This document shows, piece after piece, positions 10,619 to 23,600 of a stretch of DNA of 64,000 nucleotides. How positions within the stretch are numbered: the first letter of the stretch is position 1; the number at the start of each line of letters is the position of its first letter. Position numbers and translations under genes: made by a program. This DNA comes from Desmodesmus armatus (Eukaryota; Chlorophyta; Chlorophyceae; Sphaeropleales; Scenedesmaceae), in NCBI GenBank assembly GCA_007449985.2, contig VIIQ02000085.1:1-64000 (forward strand). Reading direction: 5' to 3'. Under the pieces are notes generated by a model. That model was not told the DNA's origin. It was given only the letters and a program-made list of their open reading frames with translations, and did not search any database.

Positions 10619-12627
10619 ATGCAGGCCCTCTCTGTCAAGACGACCACAGCGTGCCGCTGTTATGGAGCTTCAAGGTAACTGCTTCTTTAAACCTAGGATG
10701 CGGCAGCGGTGTGGTAACTGCTCCGCTATGCAGCTGGCTGGCTCCATTTCGCCCCTCCCCCTTCACACCCCTAGATAAACTGTACGGTATCCTCACAATT
10801 GCCGGCACTCAGCGCTAATTGTCGTTCAAAAATGTACGATGACCATTCAGGCTGTCCAGGAGGCCAGCAGTGGCGGTGCGAGCAGCAGTCAACACCCCCA
10901 GCAAGCTGGCCATTCAGGTCATCCGCAACCCCTGCAAGGAGACACTGCAGGTGGGTGGGGGGGGGGGGGGGGGGGCGCTGCAAATTGAGTTGATGCATTG
11001 GTGTGTTATCTGGGGTACGAGTATGGGGCAACACCCTCTGTGCACAGGTCAATTATGCGGCATCACGCTCCGCAGGGCGCTGCCCGATGGAGGGGGGGGG
11101 GGGGGGGGGGGGGGGGGAGGTTGTGCACAGAGAAGGGGTGTGTGAAGACAGAGAGCGTGCACCCACCGTGACGATCCAGAGGAAAGGGGAAGTCGAAGTA
11201 CTGAGGAAAGGGGAAGTCGAAGTACTGATGCTGTGTTGAAAGCTGTGTGGGTGGGTGGGGGGGGGGGGGGGGCTGTGTGTGCAAAGAGCAAGGGTGGCCG
11301 GCTGTGTGTGCAGAGAGCGGGGAAGGGGGGAAGTTGTGCACACAGAAGGGGTGTGTGTGCTGGGGGGGGGGGCGTGCTTGTGTGTGCAGAGAGCGGGGGC
11401 GGCGGCGGCGGAAGGGGAGGGGGGGGGGGGGGGCTGCCACTCAAAAACATCCCATCAACGCTGGAATCAGGCAGTGACACGATAGAAGCAACAAAACTTT
11501 CCAAATCTTTGATATGCAGTACATGCAGATCTCACTTTCGTTCTTTTTTCCATCGCCCCCTCCTGCCTCCAGGAGCTAGGTGTGAGGTCGTGGCCCACCT
11601 GGGGTTGTGAGGCCAGCAAGTTCCCTGGTCATACAGTGAGAATGAGACATGTTATGTGCTGGAAGGACGAGTGACCGTCACACCAGACGGTGAGTGAGTG
11701 AGTGGGTCAGTGAGGCAGCGAGTGAGTGAGTGTGGGGATGCTTGAGTGAGGCAGTGAGTAAATGGTTTAGGCAGTATGCGGGTGTTTGATTGAGGCAGTG
11801 AGGGCCCCTCCAGATATCCTCACTTGGGCACCCTCAGTGCCCCTCCAGATGAGAGAGTGAGTTAGTTGGCACTGCAGCTGCCTGCGGTGTGATGTACGCT
11901 GCCAAGCAATCACTAGTGCTGTAGAAGTGATTGGAATCGCATGCATGTCCCACATGTACTCCACATGTACTCCACACAAACGTCACACAGGCTGACCCTG
12001 CATGCACCCCTGTTGACACGCGCAGGTGGTGAGGGTGTGGAGATCCAGGCAGGAGATATGGCAACATTCCCAGCTGGCATGTCGTGCACGTGAGTGGGCA
12101 ACCTTGTTGCCGAAAGCGTGCTTTGAGTTTTGGGTCCTGGCACTGGCACTGGGCAGAAGTACACCTCTAAGCATCTGGTTTTTTTGAATGTATAGGGGGG
12201 GCGGACCCCCACCGGCTGGCCACACACGCAACAGCCGGGTAAACCCGACTGCCGGGAGCCCGAGGCAAAACCTCACACGCCTCAGCCTCAGCCTGCAGCA
12301 TCCTGTTCACTCTTTTTGTATGCCTGGCTTGCACGTCCCCATTGGGAGTTGCAGCTGGAAAAGACGGTGATAGAGCTTGTGATGGAGACAGTGAGAGAGA
12401 CTGAGCTTTTCCTCCTCCCGCTGCTTTGAACCCATGGTTCACCCCTTCAGTCCATGTCACAATCAAACTTCTGTCTGAGTTTGAGGTTGCTTGGTTGTGC
12501 GCGTGTCTTTCGCTCCACTTTGCTCTGATGGTTGTACTGGCTGTTGTACTGCCTGCTGGTGTGTGCTGTCCGTGTGGCCAGGTGGGATGTCAAGGAGGCA
12601 ATCAAGAAGCACTACAGCTTCCACTGA
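10619..12627 (+). CDS. Plastid-targeted cupin_3 (RmlC-like) protein
   Basis: Five exons: 10619-10674, 10851-10950, 11573-11690 (end approximate), 12026-12089, 12582-12627. The ATG at 10619 opens a Ser/Arg/Ala-rich stretch typical of a plastid transit peptide. It is followed by the plant cupin_3 core: KLAIQVIRNP, ELGVRSWPTWGC, ETCYVLEGRVTVTPDG, GVEIQAGDMATFPAGMSC and a final WDVKEAIKKHYSFH. This matches small plant RmlC-like cupins of about 100 residues, which form one beta-barrel. Their substrate is not established. Junction phases agree throughout. In the third exon, the bases coding FPW (near 11630, TTCCCTGG) are one base short, which breaks the frame between KFP and WSY. Since the rest is conserved and the gap sits in a C-run, a sequencing deletion is likelier than a pseudogene. 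Intron 2 holds several poly-G tracts. Confidence 0.85.
11092..11117. repeat. Poly-G tract (26 G)
   Basis: An uninterrupted run of 26 G in the second intron of the cupin gene. Shorter G-runs follow at about 11258-11272, 11363-11372 and 11420-11433. Confidence 0.95.
11690..11770. repeat. GAGT-rich imperfect tandem repeat
   Basis: An imperfect GTGAGTGAGTGAGTG-type repeat directly follows the 5' splice site of the third cupin exon. It multiplies the GTGAGT donor consensus, so the exact exon end depends on the first copy. Confidence 0.75.
12179..12265 (-). mobile_element. SINE-like interspersed repeat, copy 1
   Basis: Read on the minus strand, this stretch begins CCTCGGGCTCCCGGCA, passes through GTGTGTGGCCAGCCGGTGGG and a C-run, and ends in an A-rich tail. 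The same order of blocks is found on the plus strand at 60479-60571, and the central block recurs at 58604 and 58764. The A-tail and dispersed copies suggest a short non-autonomous retroelement. It lies in the last intron of the cupin gene. I see no clear target-site duplication or RNA polymerase III boxes. Confidence 0.5.
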
Positions 12628-14432
12628 GCAGCCAGCAGTACAGCTCCTGGAGGCAGTACACCATGATCTTCTTGAGGCAGTACATCACCTGGAGCAGTAC
12701 ACATCCTGGAGGCACTAAAGTGAATGATTTCGTTGAGGCAGTACATCTTCTGAGGCAATACTTCGGAGGCACACATCTTCCAAAGGCTCTATCCACTCAC
12801 TGAGCAACATGGTCGCTACTGCTGCTGCCTATAGACTTGCAAATGGACTTGCTGGCTGACCACGTACGACCAGCAATGGGTGGAGCCCTTGCAGCAGCAG
12901 CTGGCTAGCATTTTTTTGGCTAGCATTGTCATGTACCTCAATTGTTGCAGCAACGTAGCCTAGGCCCCTGAATGAGGGCGATGCCGTTGTATAGAAGCTG
13001 CCAGCATTCTGTGGTGGTGTGTGTCTGGGGTTGTGCAGAGCGCTGTGCTGTGCTGTGGGTGTGGGTTTGCCTGGTGGTACAGCCATTTGGAGGTTGAATG
13101 GACTTGGGGTTGTGCAGGCAATAGGGGAAGTGACCAGGCACCACAACCAGGGCTGTGTGGTTGAGTGCTGCCAATCCTTCATCATCTGGCAGGAGGCAGG
13201 TGTCAGCAAATGACCGACGGAATGAATGAGTGAGTGATTGAGTGAGTGAAGAAGATATCAGATAATGCAAGGTGGCGCATGTTGAGCGCAAGCCAACTCG
13301 CTATGTGCATGGCGATTGTGTGGCAGGTTTCGAAGCCTTTTTTTTGCCCTAGCCCTCCCCCTCCACTCTTATGACGGCACTGCATGTGGCACTGGGGTTG
13401 TGTGGTGTGCATGGCTGCTGTGCAATTTGTGGCAGGTGGGCACGTTTTGTTGCGTGTTTAGTGGCGCGCGAGTCTAATGCTGTTGCCCTGATGTTCCACT
13501 CTAGTTTCACTGGCATGTTTATGGTACCTTGTGCAAGGGCGTGAACCCACACGTGGTGCCTGTGCTGCTCAGCATGTGTGTTGTGAAAGTGCCACTGCTT
13601 GTAAGTTGACGCAGATGCCACACATGTGGCTTCTACAAAGCTGAACCACCACAGGCAACTGGGAGGCACTGGGGCAATGGCAGCACACGCAGTGGGATGC
13701 AACTGCTCCAACAGGTTGCCTACCTACAGCCCTACCTGGCCAGCCCTGACAGCTGCAGCTGCATGCGCAAAACTAGCTGCAGCTGCAGCATTCAGCCCCC
13801 CCCCCCCCCCAGGACTTCTGACTGGGCCGTTGATGATGGGTGGCCGACATTCAGTGGAGCTATCACATGGGGCACATGACAATCCAAAACACATGGTTAG
13901 ATGCACTTTGTTTGTCTACACACACCACGATTCTCCCATCACTCCTGCGTAGATACAGCCCAGCTGACCGTGTCAGTGGGCATTGCCTCCAGCACTTGCC
14001 TCTGCTGATGTTGTTGCTGCCGCCGGATAGCATCACTACGCATGCGCAGCCTATGAACGAACACTAACTGGCTTGCCAGCAGGAATGGCTGGCTTATGCA
14101 TAGTACTTTTGATCAATCATTGGACATGGTGGAAATGGGCCGTAGAGGCTTCTCGTCTGCCCCTGTAATGCCCAGAGCAACCTTCGCACGTACGAAAAGC
14201 TCCTGTAACTCTTTATGTGGTCCCCTGTGCTCCCTGCCTACAAGTGTCTATAGAAATTCTGTTTGGACGAGATGGTTGACCTGGAAAATCGGGCTGCACC
14301 AGACCACCTTTTCCGTTACAGGCAGGAAAGTGTCGACCTGCCAGGGGGTCAGCATCAGTGAAAGCCTCGACACTTGGGCGGCGACCCGATAGTTCTGGGT
14401 GCCTAGTCCCAGGCCGTGCCCATTCAGTTGCA
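12628..14432. other. Intergenic: cupin 3' region and TIC110 upstream region
   Basis: No exon with homology support. 12640-12790 holds an imperfect repeat around GGCAGTACA. 13220-13250 is a GAGT-type repeat. About 13590 holds a TGTAA, the usual chlorophyte poly(A) signal, but nearly 1 kb after the cupin stop. The last 300 bases should hold the TIC110 promoter; I see no clear TATA box. Confidence 0.5.
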
Positions 14433-17400
14433 ATGGCACTCAAAATGAATCAGTCGATCGGTGCAGGCCAATTGATGCGTGCACGCCGGAGCCTGCCCCT
14501 CGGACTGGGGAGCAGGACGATGGCAGCAGTGGGAGTGCAGCAGAGATCCAGCTCTCGCAGCAGGATTGCCCAGCTTATGCGCGCAGCAGCTGAGGAGGTG
14601 CAGGAGGCAGAAGCTGAGACCTTTGATGTGAGTTGGGGCGGCACTGGTGGGGCATGGGTGCACCAGCAACCCAGCAGCAGTAGTGGCAACAGCACTGCTG
14701 GTGTGCTGTGCATCAGAGCAGATGCAGCACCTGCTGCACACAGCAGCTGTCAAATATCTCTTATGCACGCGGTTGTATCGTTACAAATGTATATGTTTGG
14801 TGCAGCAGCTGTACCAATCCAAAGCAGTGTTTCTGTTGACCGGACGATGTTGGGTGCACTTGGACGCCCTCACATGCAAGCATGCATCATGCTAGGCCCC
14901 ATGCCAGATAGCAACGTCAAGCAAGGCATGCATGCTCGGCTCTGTGTTCCACAGATTGTACTTTAGGCAGTCTCATAGTGCAGTGGCTGCTCCAGCTTGT
15001 CAACCAGGGTTGGGTCCAACAGACTCCCAGGCAAACCTCGGTAGGATTCTCAGGCCCGGATACACCTGTTGGGTTGTCAAAAGACGATGTCGGTGATAGC
15101 ACCAGCAGGCATGTATACGCAGCAGCTGGTTGCAGTGGTGGCATTAGCTCTGACAGGGGGAGTCAGTGGAGTAGCACTCTTTGTGATGTTGGGGCATCTA
15201 CAGTTATGCACCTGCGCACCCCGAGTGTTCGACAGACGGCATGTGCAGAAGCAGCGGCGCATGAATGCCAACATACCGTACAGGATGTAATCATGCACAC
15301 CTTATCTGTATGTGTGTGTGGGTAGGGTGGGGTGGGGGGCTGTCGACCAAAGCGTGCCCTAAAAATTGCTGGCAGCTCAACCTAGGTCAGCGGGCAGCCC
15401 AAGTCACCCCCTGGGTGCCTTTGCACAACACCGTACTCAGGTCATTCGAACAGTTCACAGACGCATGGCTGCAAGTCCAAGTGCCTGGATAGCTGCAAGC
15501 AGGGGCATTCACCGACCAACACAATGCTACCCACAGCAACGCCCTCCTCCCTCCCCCCCCCCACAAATACAACTGACACTATACTTTCCATCAATCCCCA
15601 GGTGTTGACCACTGAGGATGAGGAGTCCAACCGTCCCTTCCCCTACCCCTGCCGCTGGATGGCAACATCCGCACACTGGCCAGCATCCCTCTGCCCCTGT
15701 TCTACCCGGGGGTGTTGGCTCTGGCAGCTCTGGCGGGACTGGCGGGCAGCACTGTAGGCAAGGGACTGCCAGGTAGGTAGCACTGCAGGGACTGTGGTGT
15801 AGTATAGGGAAGGATGCGGGGGCAGGCCCTGCCCCCGGGGGGATGGTCACCCAGGGATGTAGATACTGGCAGCACGGGCGGGGCTGGCAGGCAGCACAAC
15901 TGGCAAGGGACTGCCAGGTATGTAGAGCAGGGCTGCAGGAAAGGTGGTGTGAAAGAGGGGGGAGAGGGGGGGGGGGAGAGGGGAGGGGGGGGGGTTCACC
16001 AAGGGATGGAGGTACTGGCAGCACTGGCGGGGCTGGCAGGCAGCACAGCTGGCAAGGCACTGCCAGGTAGGTAGCACGGTGCTGCAGGAAAGTGGTGTGA
16101 AAGAGGGGGAGGGGGGGGGGAGATATGGAGGGGGAGGGGGGAGGGGTGTCGCCAGGGGATGGAGAAACGGGCGGGACTGGCAGGCAGCACAGCAGGCAAG
16201 GGACTGCCAGGTATTTTGCTGTCGTGATGGAGTGGGGATGGTGGTAGTAGCAGTGGCTGCGTGCCCAGTTGATGCTGTTGATGGTGATGTTGGTGGGGTT
16301 GGATGCGTGTGGTGGTCGTGGCGGTGTTTTAGGGGGGGGTGGGGGTGGCCCTGGTGGGACTGGCAGGCAGCACTGCAGGCAAGGGACTGCCAGGTGTGTT
16401 GGAGTGATCAACTGCTGTGGCCGGGAAGGGGGGGGGCCTGTGGGTGGGTACCATCCGTGAGTATCGCACAGATGGTTGCTTTAGTGGTGGGGGGATGGAG
16501 GCAGTAAGGTCCACTGGCCAGGGGCTGCGGGTTGCACAGGGATCCAGGGACTGGCAGGGGTGTAGCTGTGGTGCCGGGCTGTGCCGCTCTCCCAGTTGTA
16601 GTGGGTGAAGGACACACCGTTGGATGTGGAAGGGATTGAGGGGAAGCAAGGGCCCAGCACGAACTTGCGTGCTCCCAATGCCTCACTTTCATGCTGCTGC
16701 CGCTGCTGCTGCTGCTGCTGCTGTAACCCCCTTTATCCCCGCAGTGTCCCCCTCCGCTCGTCCCCTTGTTGGTGCTGTGATTGGTGCTGCGCTGGGTGCT
16801 GCTGTGGTGTATGGCGGCTACCAGGCCAAGCAGAAGAGGGATGGAGCAGCAGTCATTGACCTCTACAATTACCTTGTTGACGTGAGTTCGACTTGGGCAC
16901 CAGGAATGCTTGAGCAGTACAGTAGTGGCCGTTCGGTCACTGCATGCATGGTTGTTCGACTGTGGTATATTTCACGTGTCGGCTCTCTTGGTGCTTGTCC
17001 ACACCCATAGTGGCCCCACCCTCTCTGTTTTGCCGCTCTCCCCCGCCCCCCCCCCCCTTCCCCCCCCTCCGCGTCTGCCCCCCCCCCCCCCTTCTTACAG
17101 CTTGACGAGCCCACTGAGTTGACCCCTGATAACATGTCCTCCACAAAACCACACACGCAGTGTCACACGCTGACTAACCCCCCCCCCCCTGCCCTTGCCC
17201 CCGCCCCCCCCCCCTCCCCCATCCTGCCCCCCCCCCCCCCCCCCCCCCCGGTTCTTACAGCTTGACGAGCCCACTGAGTTGACCCCTGATGACGTGGCCC
17301 GCATTGGTCAGCGCTACGGCATCAACATGCAGAAGGACCAGCTGGAGGGGCTGCAGAAGGTCTACGGGCAGTACCTGGAGAACATCATTCCAGTGGGGAG

Positions 17401-17625
17401 CAGCAGCTCACGTGAGTCAGGGGGGGGGGGGGTGTTATCTGCCTGTGGATTATAGTTGTGCTTGTGTGTGTGTGTGTGGGGGGGGGGGGGGGGCAAAGAG
17501 GTAGTGCGCCCAAGGCAAGGGGACTTCAGTCACCGGCAGTGAGGGGCATGTGCAGCCGTATTCGGCACAACGGTTTCATGATCTCATGGCCTGCTGCCAG
17601 TGGTTGTGCCAATGTCAACCTGCTG

Positions 17626-17668
<43 letters not shown>

Positions 17669-20600
17669 TGCAGTGGTGATGAGGCAGCCAAGATCAGGGC
17701 ATTCAAGGAGGTGAGGCAAACAGCAGCTGGGGGTTGGGGGGGGGGGCAGGAGGGGGAGCATGATTCAAAAGGAAGGTTGGGAGGCAGATTTATTGCGCGT
17801 GCATCGAGCTGACCAGCAGCGCCAGGATTAGAAGCAGGCAGTAACAACACTCGCAAGAGCACCTGCTCGGTTGAAAGAGTGTGTGCTTTGCACAGCAGCA
17901 GCAGCAGCAGCAGCACAGCATGTGTGTGTGCCCCTTTGTCCTCTGCATGTGTTGAGGGGGCTGTCTGATGCAAATCATGTCAACAACAGCCGCAGTCAAT
18001 TCAACAGTCAAAGTATTGTCATTGCACGTGTGTCTGTTTTGCACTTTCAGGTGTTGGGTCTGTCTGATGAGGATGCTGCCCCAGTGCACATCGAGGTTGG
18101 ACGCCGCCTGTCACGCATCGGATTCGAGTACAAGGTAATTGCAGCTGTGGTCACACTGTTACGTACTGCTGTACCCAGGGTATCGGTGCGAGATACATCA
18201 CGTTTTGCATGTAAACCCAGGAGTGGTTGTGTTCTGACACACACAAGCAGCAACAGCAACAGTGTGACACCAGCAGCAACAATTGGTAGCAGCAGCAGTT
18301 ACGGGCCCAGTGAAAGCAGCGCATGCCCCTCTAGAGCCTGGTGTGCCTACTCACTTTTCATCTTACATAATTCTCACTGTCTCACCCTTTTTTTCCACAC
18401 ACACTTTTCACTATTCACAGGACGTCAGGCTCAGTTTGAGCAGCGCAAGGCGTTCCAGCGTCTGGTGTACCTGTCCTACATTGTGTTTGGTGACCAGAAG
18501 TCAGCATTCCTGCTGCCATGGAGGCGCGTGTTCAACCTCACAGACGCACAGCTGTTTGTGGCACGCCGCAGCAACGCGCAAGCAATCTTCAGCGGCTACT
18601 TGGCTGCACGTGGGGGAGAGCTGCCAGCGGAGAGGTGAGGAGGCAGTTGCGGTGTAAAGACGGGGTTTAGTTAGCTTGTGAGGGGGGTTTTGGTCGTCGG
18701 TGAGAAAGGTTCGCCGACGCTCAGCTGTTTGTGGCACGACGCAGCAATGCACAAGCAATCTTCAGTGGGTACTTGGCCGCACGTGGGGGGAGAGCTGCCA
18801 GTGCACAGGTGAGGGGAGCAGTTGTGCTTCACAGACGGGGGTGTTGCGGAGCATGTGAGGGGTGCACTTAGGCGTTGAGTGAGGTGAGAAAGAGAGGCTC
18901 AATGAAGAATAGCCGTTTGCCACAACTGACAACCGCCCCCTGCTCCTGCTGCTGCTGTTGTGATCGTTCATGGCGTTCATGGCTGCAGGCAGTACCTCCG
19001 TGAGCTGCGTGACTACCAGCAGCAGATCAAACTGTTTGATGAGTCAGCAGAGGAGATTGTCAGGGAGGCTCTGCGCAAGCAGGTTGAGGGTTGGCTGCAG
19101 CATGCAGTCGACATTGCCCGGGCCCCAGGTCGCCAGCGTGACCCCGCAGCAGTGGTCGAGGTACGTGCGAAACCGTAGCGATTGCTTCTTAATCGTTCTG
19201 CAACTTTTGTGTCAACTCGTGTGCGTGCGACAAATATGCTTTGCACGGCACCTGCGGCACAGCGATCCTATATGTGATACATGGGCTACAGCTTGTTACA
19301 TGGAAAATATAACGTGTCAAATAACGTTGGTTTGTAACTGTCTGCAGATTGTTCACAAGCTGCTGGACTATGGTCGCAAGATGGCTAAGTTTGCCAACGA
19401 TGACGACCTCATCCCTGGACTGGGCCTGCCATCCATCCACGGGGGAGCTTGGGACGTGGAGAGCAAGTAGGTGGATTGAGGAGGGTTGGTTTCATTGGTT
19501 GGGTGTTGGGTACTGCTTGGTGTTGGGTACTGCTTGGATGTGTGTTTTTCTTGTAGTTTTTGTAGGCTCCTTTGGGGTGGGGGGAGCCTGGGACGTGGAG
19601 AGCAAGTAGGTGGCCATGGCTTGCTGATCATTAGTTTGGAGTTGGGTACTGCTTGTATGCGTATTCTTGTATGTTTGAGGGTGGGCTGAGAAGTGAGGGT
19701 GGGCTGAGAAGTGCGCTTGCTTGCAACCTGCTGTTGTGGCGGAATAGGTCATAGGTGCATTCATCACCTCACTCCCCGCCCACTGATGCTCTCACTTGAA
19801 CGCACTCACTCACTTTCACTCGTTTTCACTATCACTCACTCACTCACTCACTCATGTACCGTGTGCTGCTGCTGCTGCTTCAGGCGCCGTGACATTCGTG
19901 AGGTGTTCAAGGTGTACGCAGATGAGCTGGTGGGACGCGAGGTGAGACACAAACTCTTGCTTGACAAATTGTGACAGTTATTTTGCTCAAAACGATAATC
20001 GGCTGTCAGTGACTGAGGCTGCAGGTCAGAAAGTCGGTTCACATGCCAATAACAGCTCCTTAAGGGCCTGGTCACACTTGTGAAACATGTGGCATGCACG
20101 AATGTCCAGCGGTCTTGACCTCTGACCATCCTCTCAGCGTTTACACTCACTGACTCACTCACTCACTTACTCCCCCCCCCCCTTCACTCCCTCAGGGTCG
20201 CTTCACCCCTCCATTGATGCTGACCTGAAGGAGCTGAGTGTCATCTTCTGCATGGGAGCAAAGGAGTCAGGAGAGGTGAGAGAGAGTGACACACAGGCAG
20301 CAGATTTTTGTGCAGCAGGAAGCCTCTTTGCCACATCTGACAGCATGCCTGAGGGGTGGGCAGTAAAACGGAGGCAAGGCTAGCCCCAGCACCCCCCCCC
20401 CCCGACGCTGTCCAAGGGGGGTCATAGCGGCAGTAACCCTTGGCACCCGGCCAGCTCACAGCAAGACTTGTATCCAATCTGTAATGTGGCAGTGCCAAGT
20501 GCCGGCTGAGCCCTGTCGTGCAGGGTGGTGGTCACCTGTCACTGTATATCTCATACTGACACAGTGCAGTAGCAGTCAGCATCATTGTCAGCATCATTGT

Positions 20601-23600
20601 CAAGCTTGTTACATGGACACAGTACACATCATGAACATGGCAACCCCACCCTCCACATCCCCACGCCAACATCCATGACCACATCCACACCCACCGCGCT
20701 CATCATGCTGAGTCTGCTTTGTCGTGTGTGTTGTCATATATATGTTCCCCAGGTTCGCAGTGACATTGCTGGCGCCATGTACAAGAAGTTGCTGCGTGAG
20801 GAGGTGACCAGCGGACGACTCGACGCAGCAGGGTCACCAGCACAGGTGGGTAACATAGATCAGCAAAGGTGCATTTATAATTGATGCCAGCCCTTCAAAA
20901 CGCCATAGCCGGCCTGGAGGGTAAATGAAGCGCGATTTTCAACATTCAACGTTCACGCTCCAGTCAACACCTGTCTACCTTGTGCTCCCCCCCCCCCCCC
21001 ACACACAGGTCCTTGGTGATCTTGTTGAGAAGTCCGGCTACTCCCCTCAGGCTGCTGGTGAGTACCACAAGCAGCTCTACAGGCAGAAAGTGATGGGACT
21101 GGTGGCTAAGAAGAAACTCACAGAGGACGAGCAGGTGAGGGGGGAACAATGCATGGGGTACGGGGGCTTGGCAACATGGGGACCAGGGGGGCAAGAGGCA
21201 GGGCAAGATGGGGGGCAATGGGGGTCGAGGGGGCCACGGCAAGATAGCAGTTCTCATGCTTGTTGTACATATGTGTTGGTGGCCGAGAAGAAATTCACAC
21301 AGGACGAGCAGGTGAGGGGGGGGGGGGGAGGGGGTCAAGTGGGCACAGTAGGATAGCAGTTTTCATGCTTGTTGTACTTATGTGTTGGTGGCCGAGAAGA
21401 ATTTCACACAGGACGAGCAGGTGAGGGGGGGGGGGGTCAAGTGGGCACAGCAGGATAGCAGTTTTCATGCTTGTTGTACTTATGTGTTGGTGGCCGAGAA
21501 GAATTTCACACAGGACGAGCAGGTGAGGGGGGGGGGGGGGGGGAGGGGGTCAAGTGGGCACAGTAGGATAGCAGTTCTCATGCTTGTTGTACTTATGTGT
21601 TGGTGGCCGAGAAGAATTTCACACAGGACGAGCAGGTGAGGGGGGGGGGGGGAGGGGGTCAAGTGGGCACAGTAGGATAGCAGTTTTCATGCTTGTTGTA
21701 CTTATGTGTTGGTGGCCGAGAAGAATTTCACACAGGACGAGCAGGTGAGGGGGGGGGGGGGGGGGAGGGGGTCAAGTGGGCACAGTAGGATAGCAGTTTT
21801 CATGCTTGTTGTACTTATGTGTTAGTAGCTAGAAATGTGTTGGTGCTAGAAGAAACTCACAGAGGACGAGCAGGTGAGGGGGGCAACAATGCATGGGGTA
21901 CGGGGGCTTGGCAAGATAGCATTTTACATTTCCTTGTTGTAGCACATGTTGTAGCTAGTGTAGTAGCGAGAAGATTGCATGCTGGCAGGTAGTGGCATGT
22001 TCTGAAAGTACTTCACTGCATGACCTCACACAACCATCCACACACCGCTGCCTGCCCTTGCTCTCCCCCTCCCTTGATCCCCTCCCGTCTATGCCTCCCC
22101 TCCCCTCCCCGCCCCTCTAGCAGGCTGACCTGAAGCGTGTTCGCCGCATCCTGTGCATCACCAGTTGGTACTGGGCATCCACTCCTGCCAAAGCCCCAGA
22201 AACACTAACGGCGGCCTATGCCCCCCCCCCCCCCCACCCGTCTCCAACACACACAATCTGCGCTTATATCCTGAATATACTGACACCCTCCCCCCCCCTT
22301 TCTGTGCTGCTGTTCCTTGCAGGCTGACCTGAAGCGTGTTCGCCGCATCCTGTGCATCCCCACTCTGCGCTCGTATACAACTGACTGGCGCCTTCCTGCC
22401 CCCTTGTGTGCTGTCCCCCCCCCCCTCCCCGCCCTTGCAGGCTGACCTGAAGCGTGTTCGCCGCATCCTGTGCATCCCCACTCTGCGCTCGTATACAACT
22501 GACTGGCGCCTTCCCTGCCCCCTTCTGTGCTGTCCCCCCCCCCTCCCCGCCCTTGCAGGCTGACCTGAAGCGTGTTCGCCGCATCCTGTGCATCCCCACT
22601 CTGCGCTTGTATACAACTGACTGGCGCCTTCCCTGCCCCCTTGTGTGCTGTCCCCCCCCCCTCCCCGCCCTTGCAGGCTGACCTGAAGCGTGTTCGCCGC
22701 ATCCTGTGCATCCTCACTCTGCGCTCGTATACAACTGACTGGCGCCTTCCTGCCCCCTTCTGTGCTGTCCCCCCCCCCCCCTCCCCGCCCTTGCAGGCTG
22801 ACCTGAAGCGTGTTCGTCGCATCCTGTGCATCCCCACTCTGCGCTCGTATACAACTGACTGGCGCCTTCCTGCCCCCTTGTGTGCTGTCCCCCCCCCCCT
22901 CCCCGCCCTTGCAGGCTGACCTGAAGCGTGTTCGCCGCATCCTGTGCATCCCCACTCTGCGCTCGTATACAACTGACTGGCGCCTTCCCTGCCCCCTTCT
23001 GTGCTGTCCCCCCCCCCCTCCCCGCCCTTGCAGGCTGACCTGAAGCGTGTTCGCCGCATCCTGTGCATCCCCACTCTGCGCTTGTATACAACTGACTGGC
23101 GCCTTCCCTGCCCCCTTGTGTGCTGTCCCCCCCCTCCCCGCCCTTGCAGGCTGACCTGAAGCGTGTTCGCCGCATCCTGTGCATCCTCACTCTGCGCTCG
23201 TATACAACTGACTGGCGCCTTCCCTGCCCCCTTCTGTGCTGTCCCCCCCCCCCCCCCCCTCCCCGCCCTTGCAGGCTGACCTGAAGCGTGTTCGTCGCAT
23301 CCTGTGCATCCCCACTCTGCGCTCGTATACAACTGACTGGCGCCTTCCCTGCCCCCTTGTGTGCTGTCCCCCCCCCTCCCCGCCCTTGCAGGCTGACCTG
23401 AAGCGTGTTCGCCGCATCCTGTGCATCCCCACTCTGCGCTCGTATACAACTGACTGGCGCCTTCCCTGCCCCCTAGTGTGCTGTCCCCCCCCCCTCCCCG
23501 CCCTTGCAGGCTGACCTGAAGCGTGTTCGCCGCATCCTGTGCATCCCCACTCTGCGCTCGTATACAACTGACTGGCGCCTTCCCTGCCCCCTTCTGTGCT

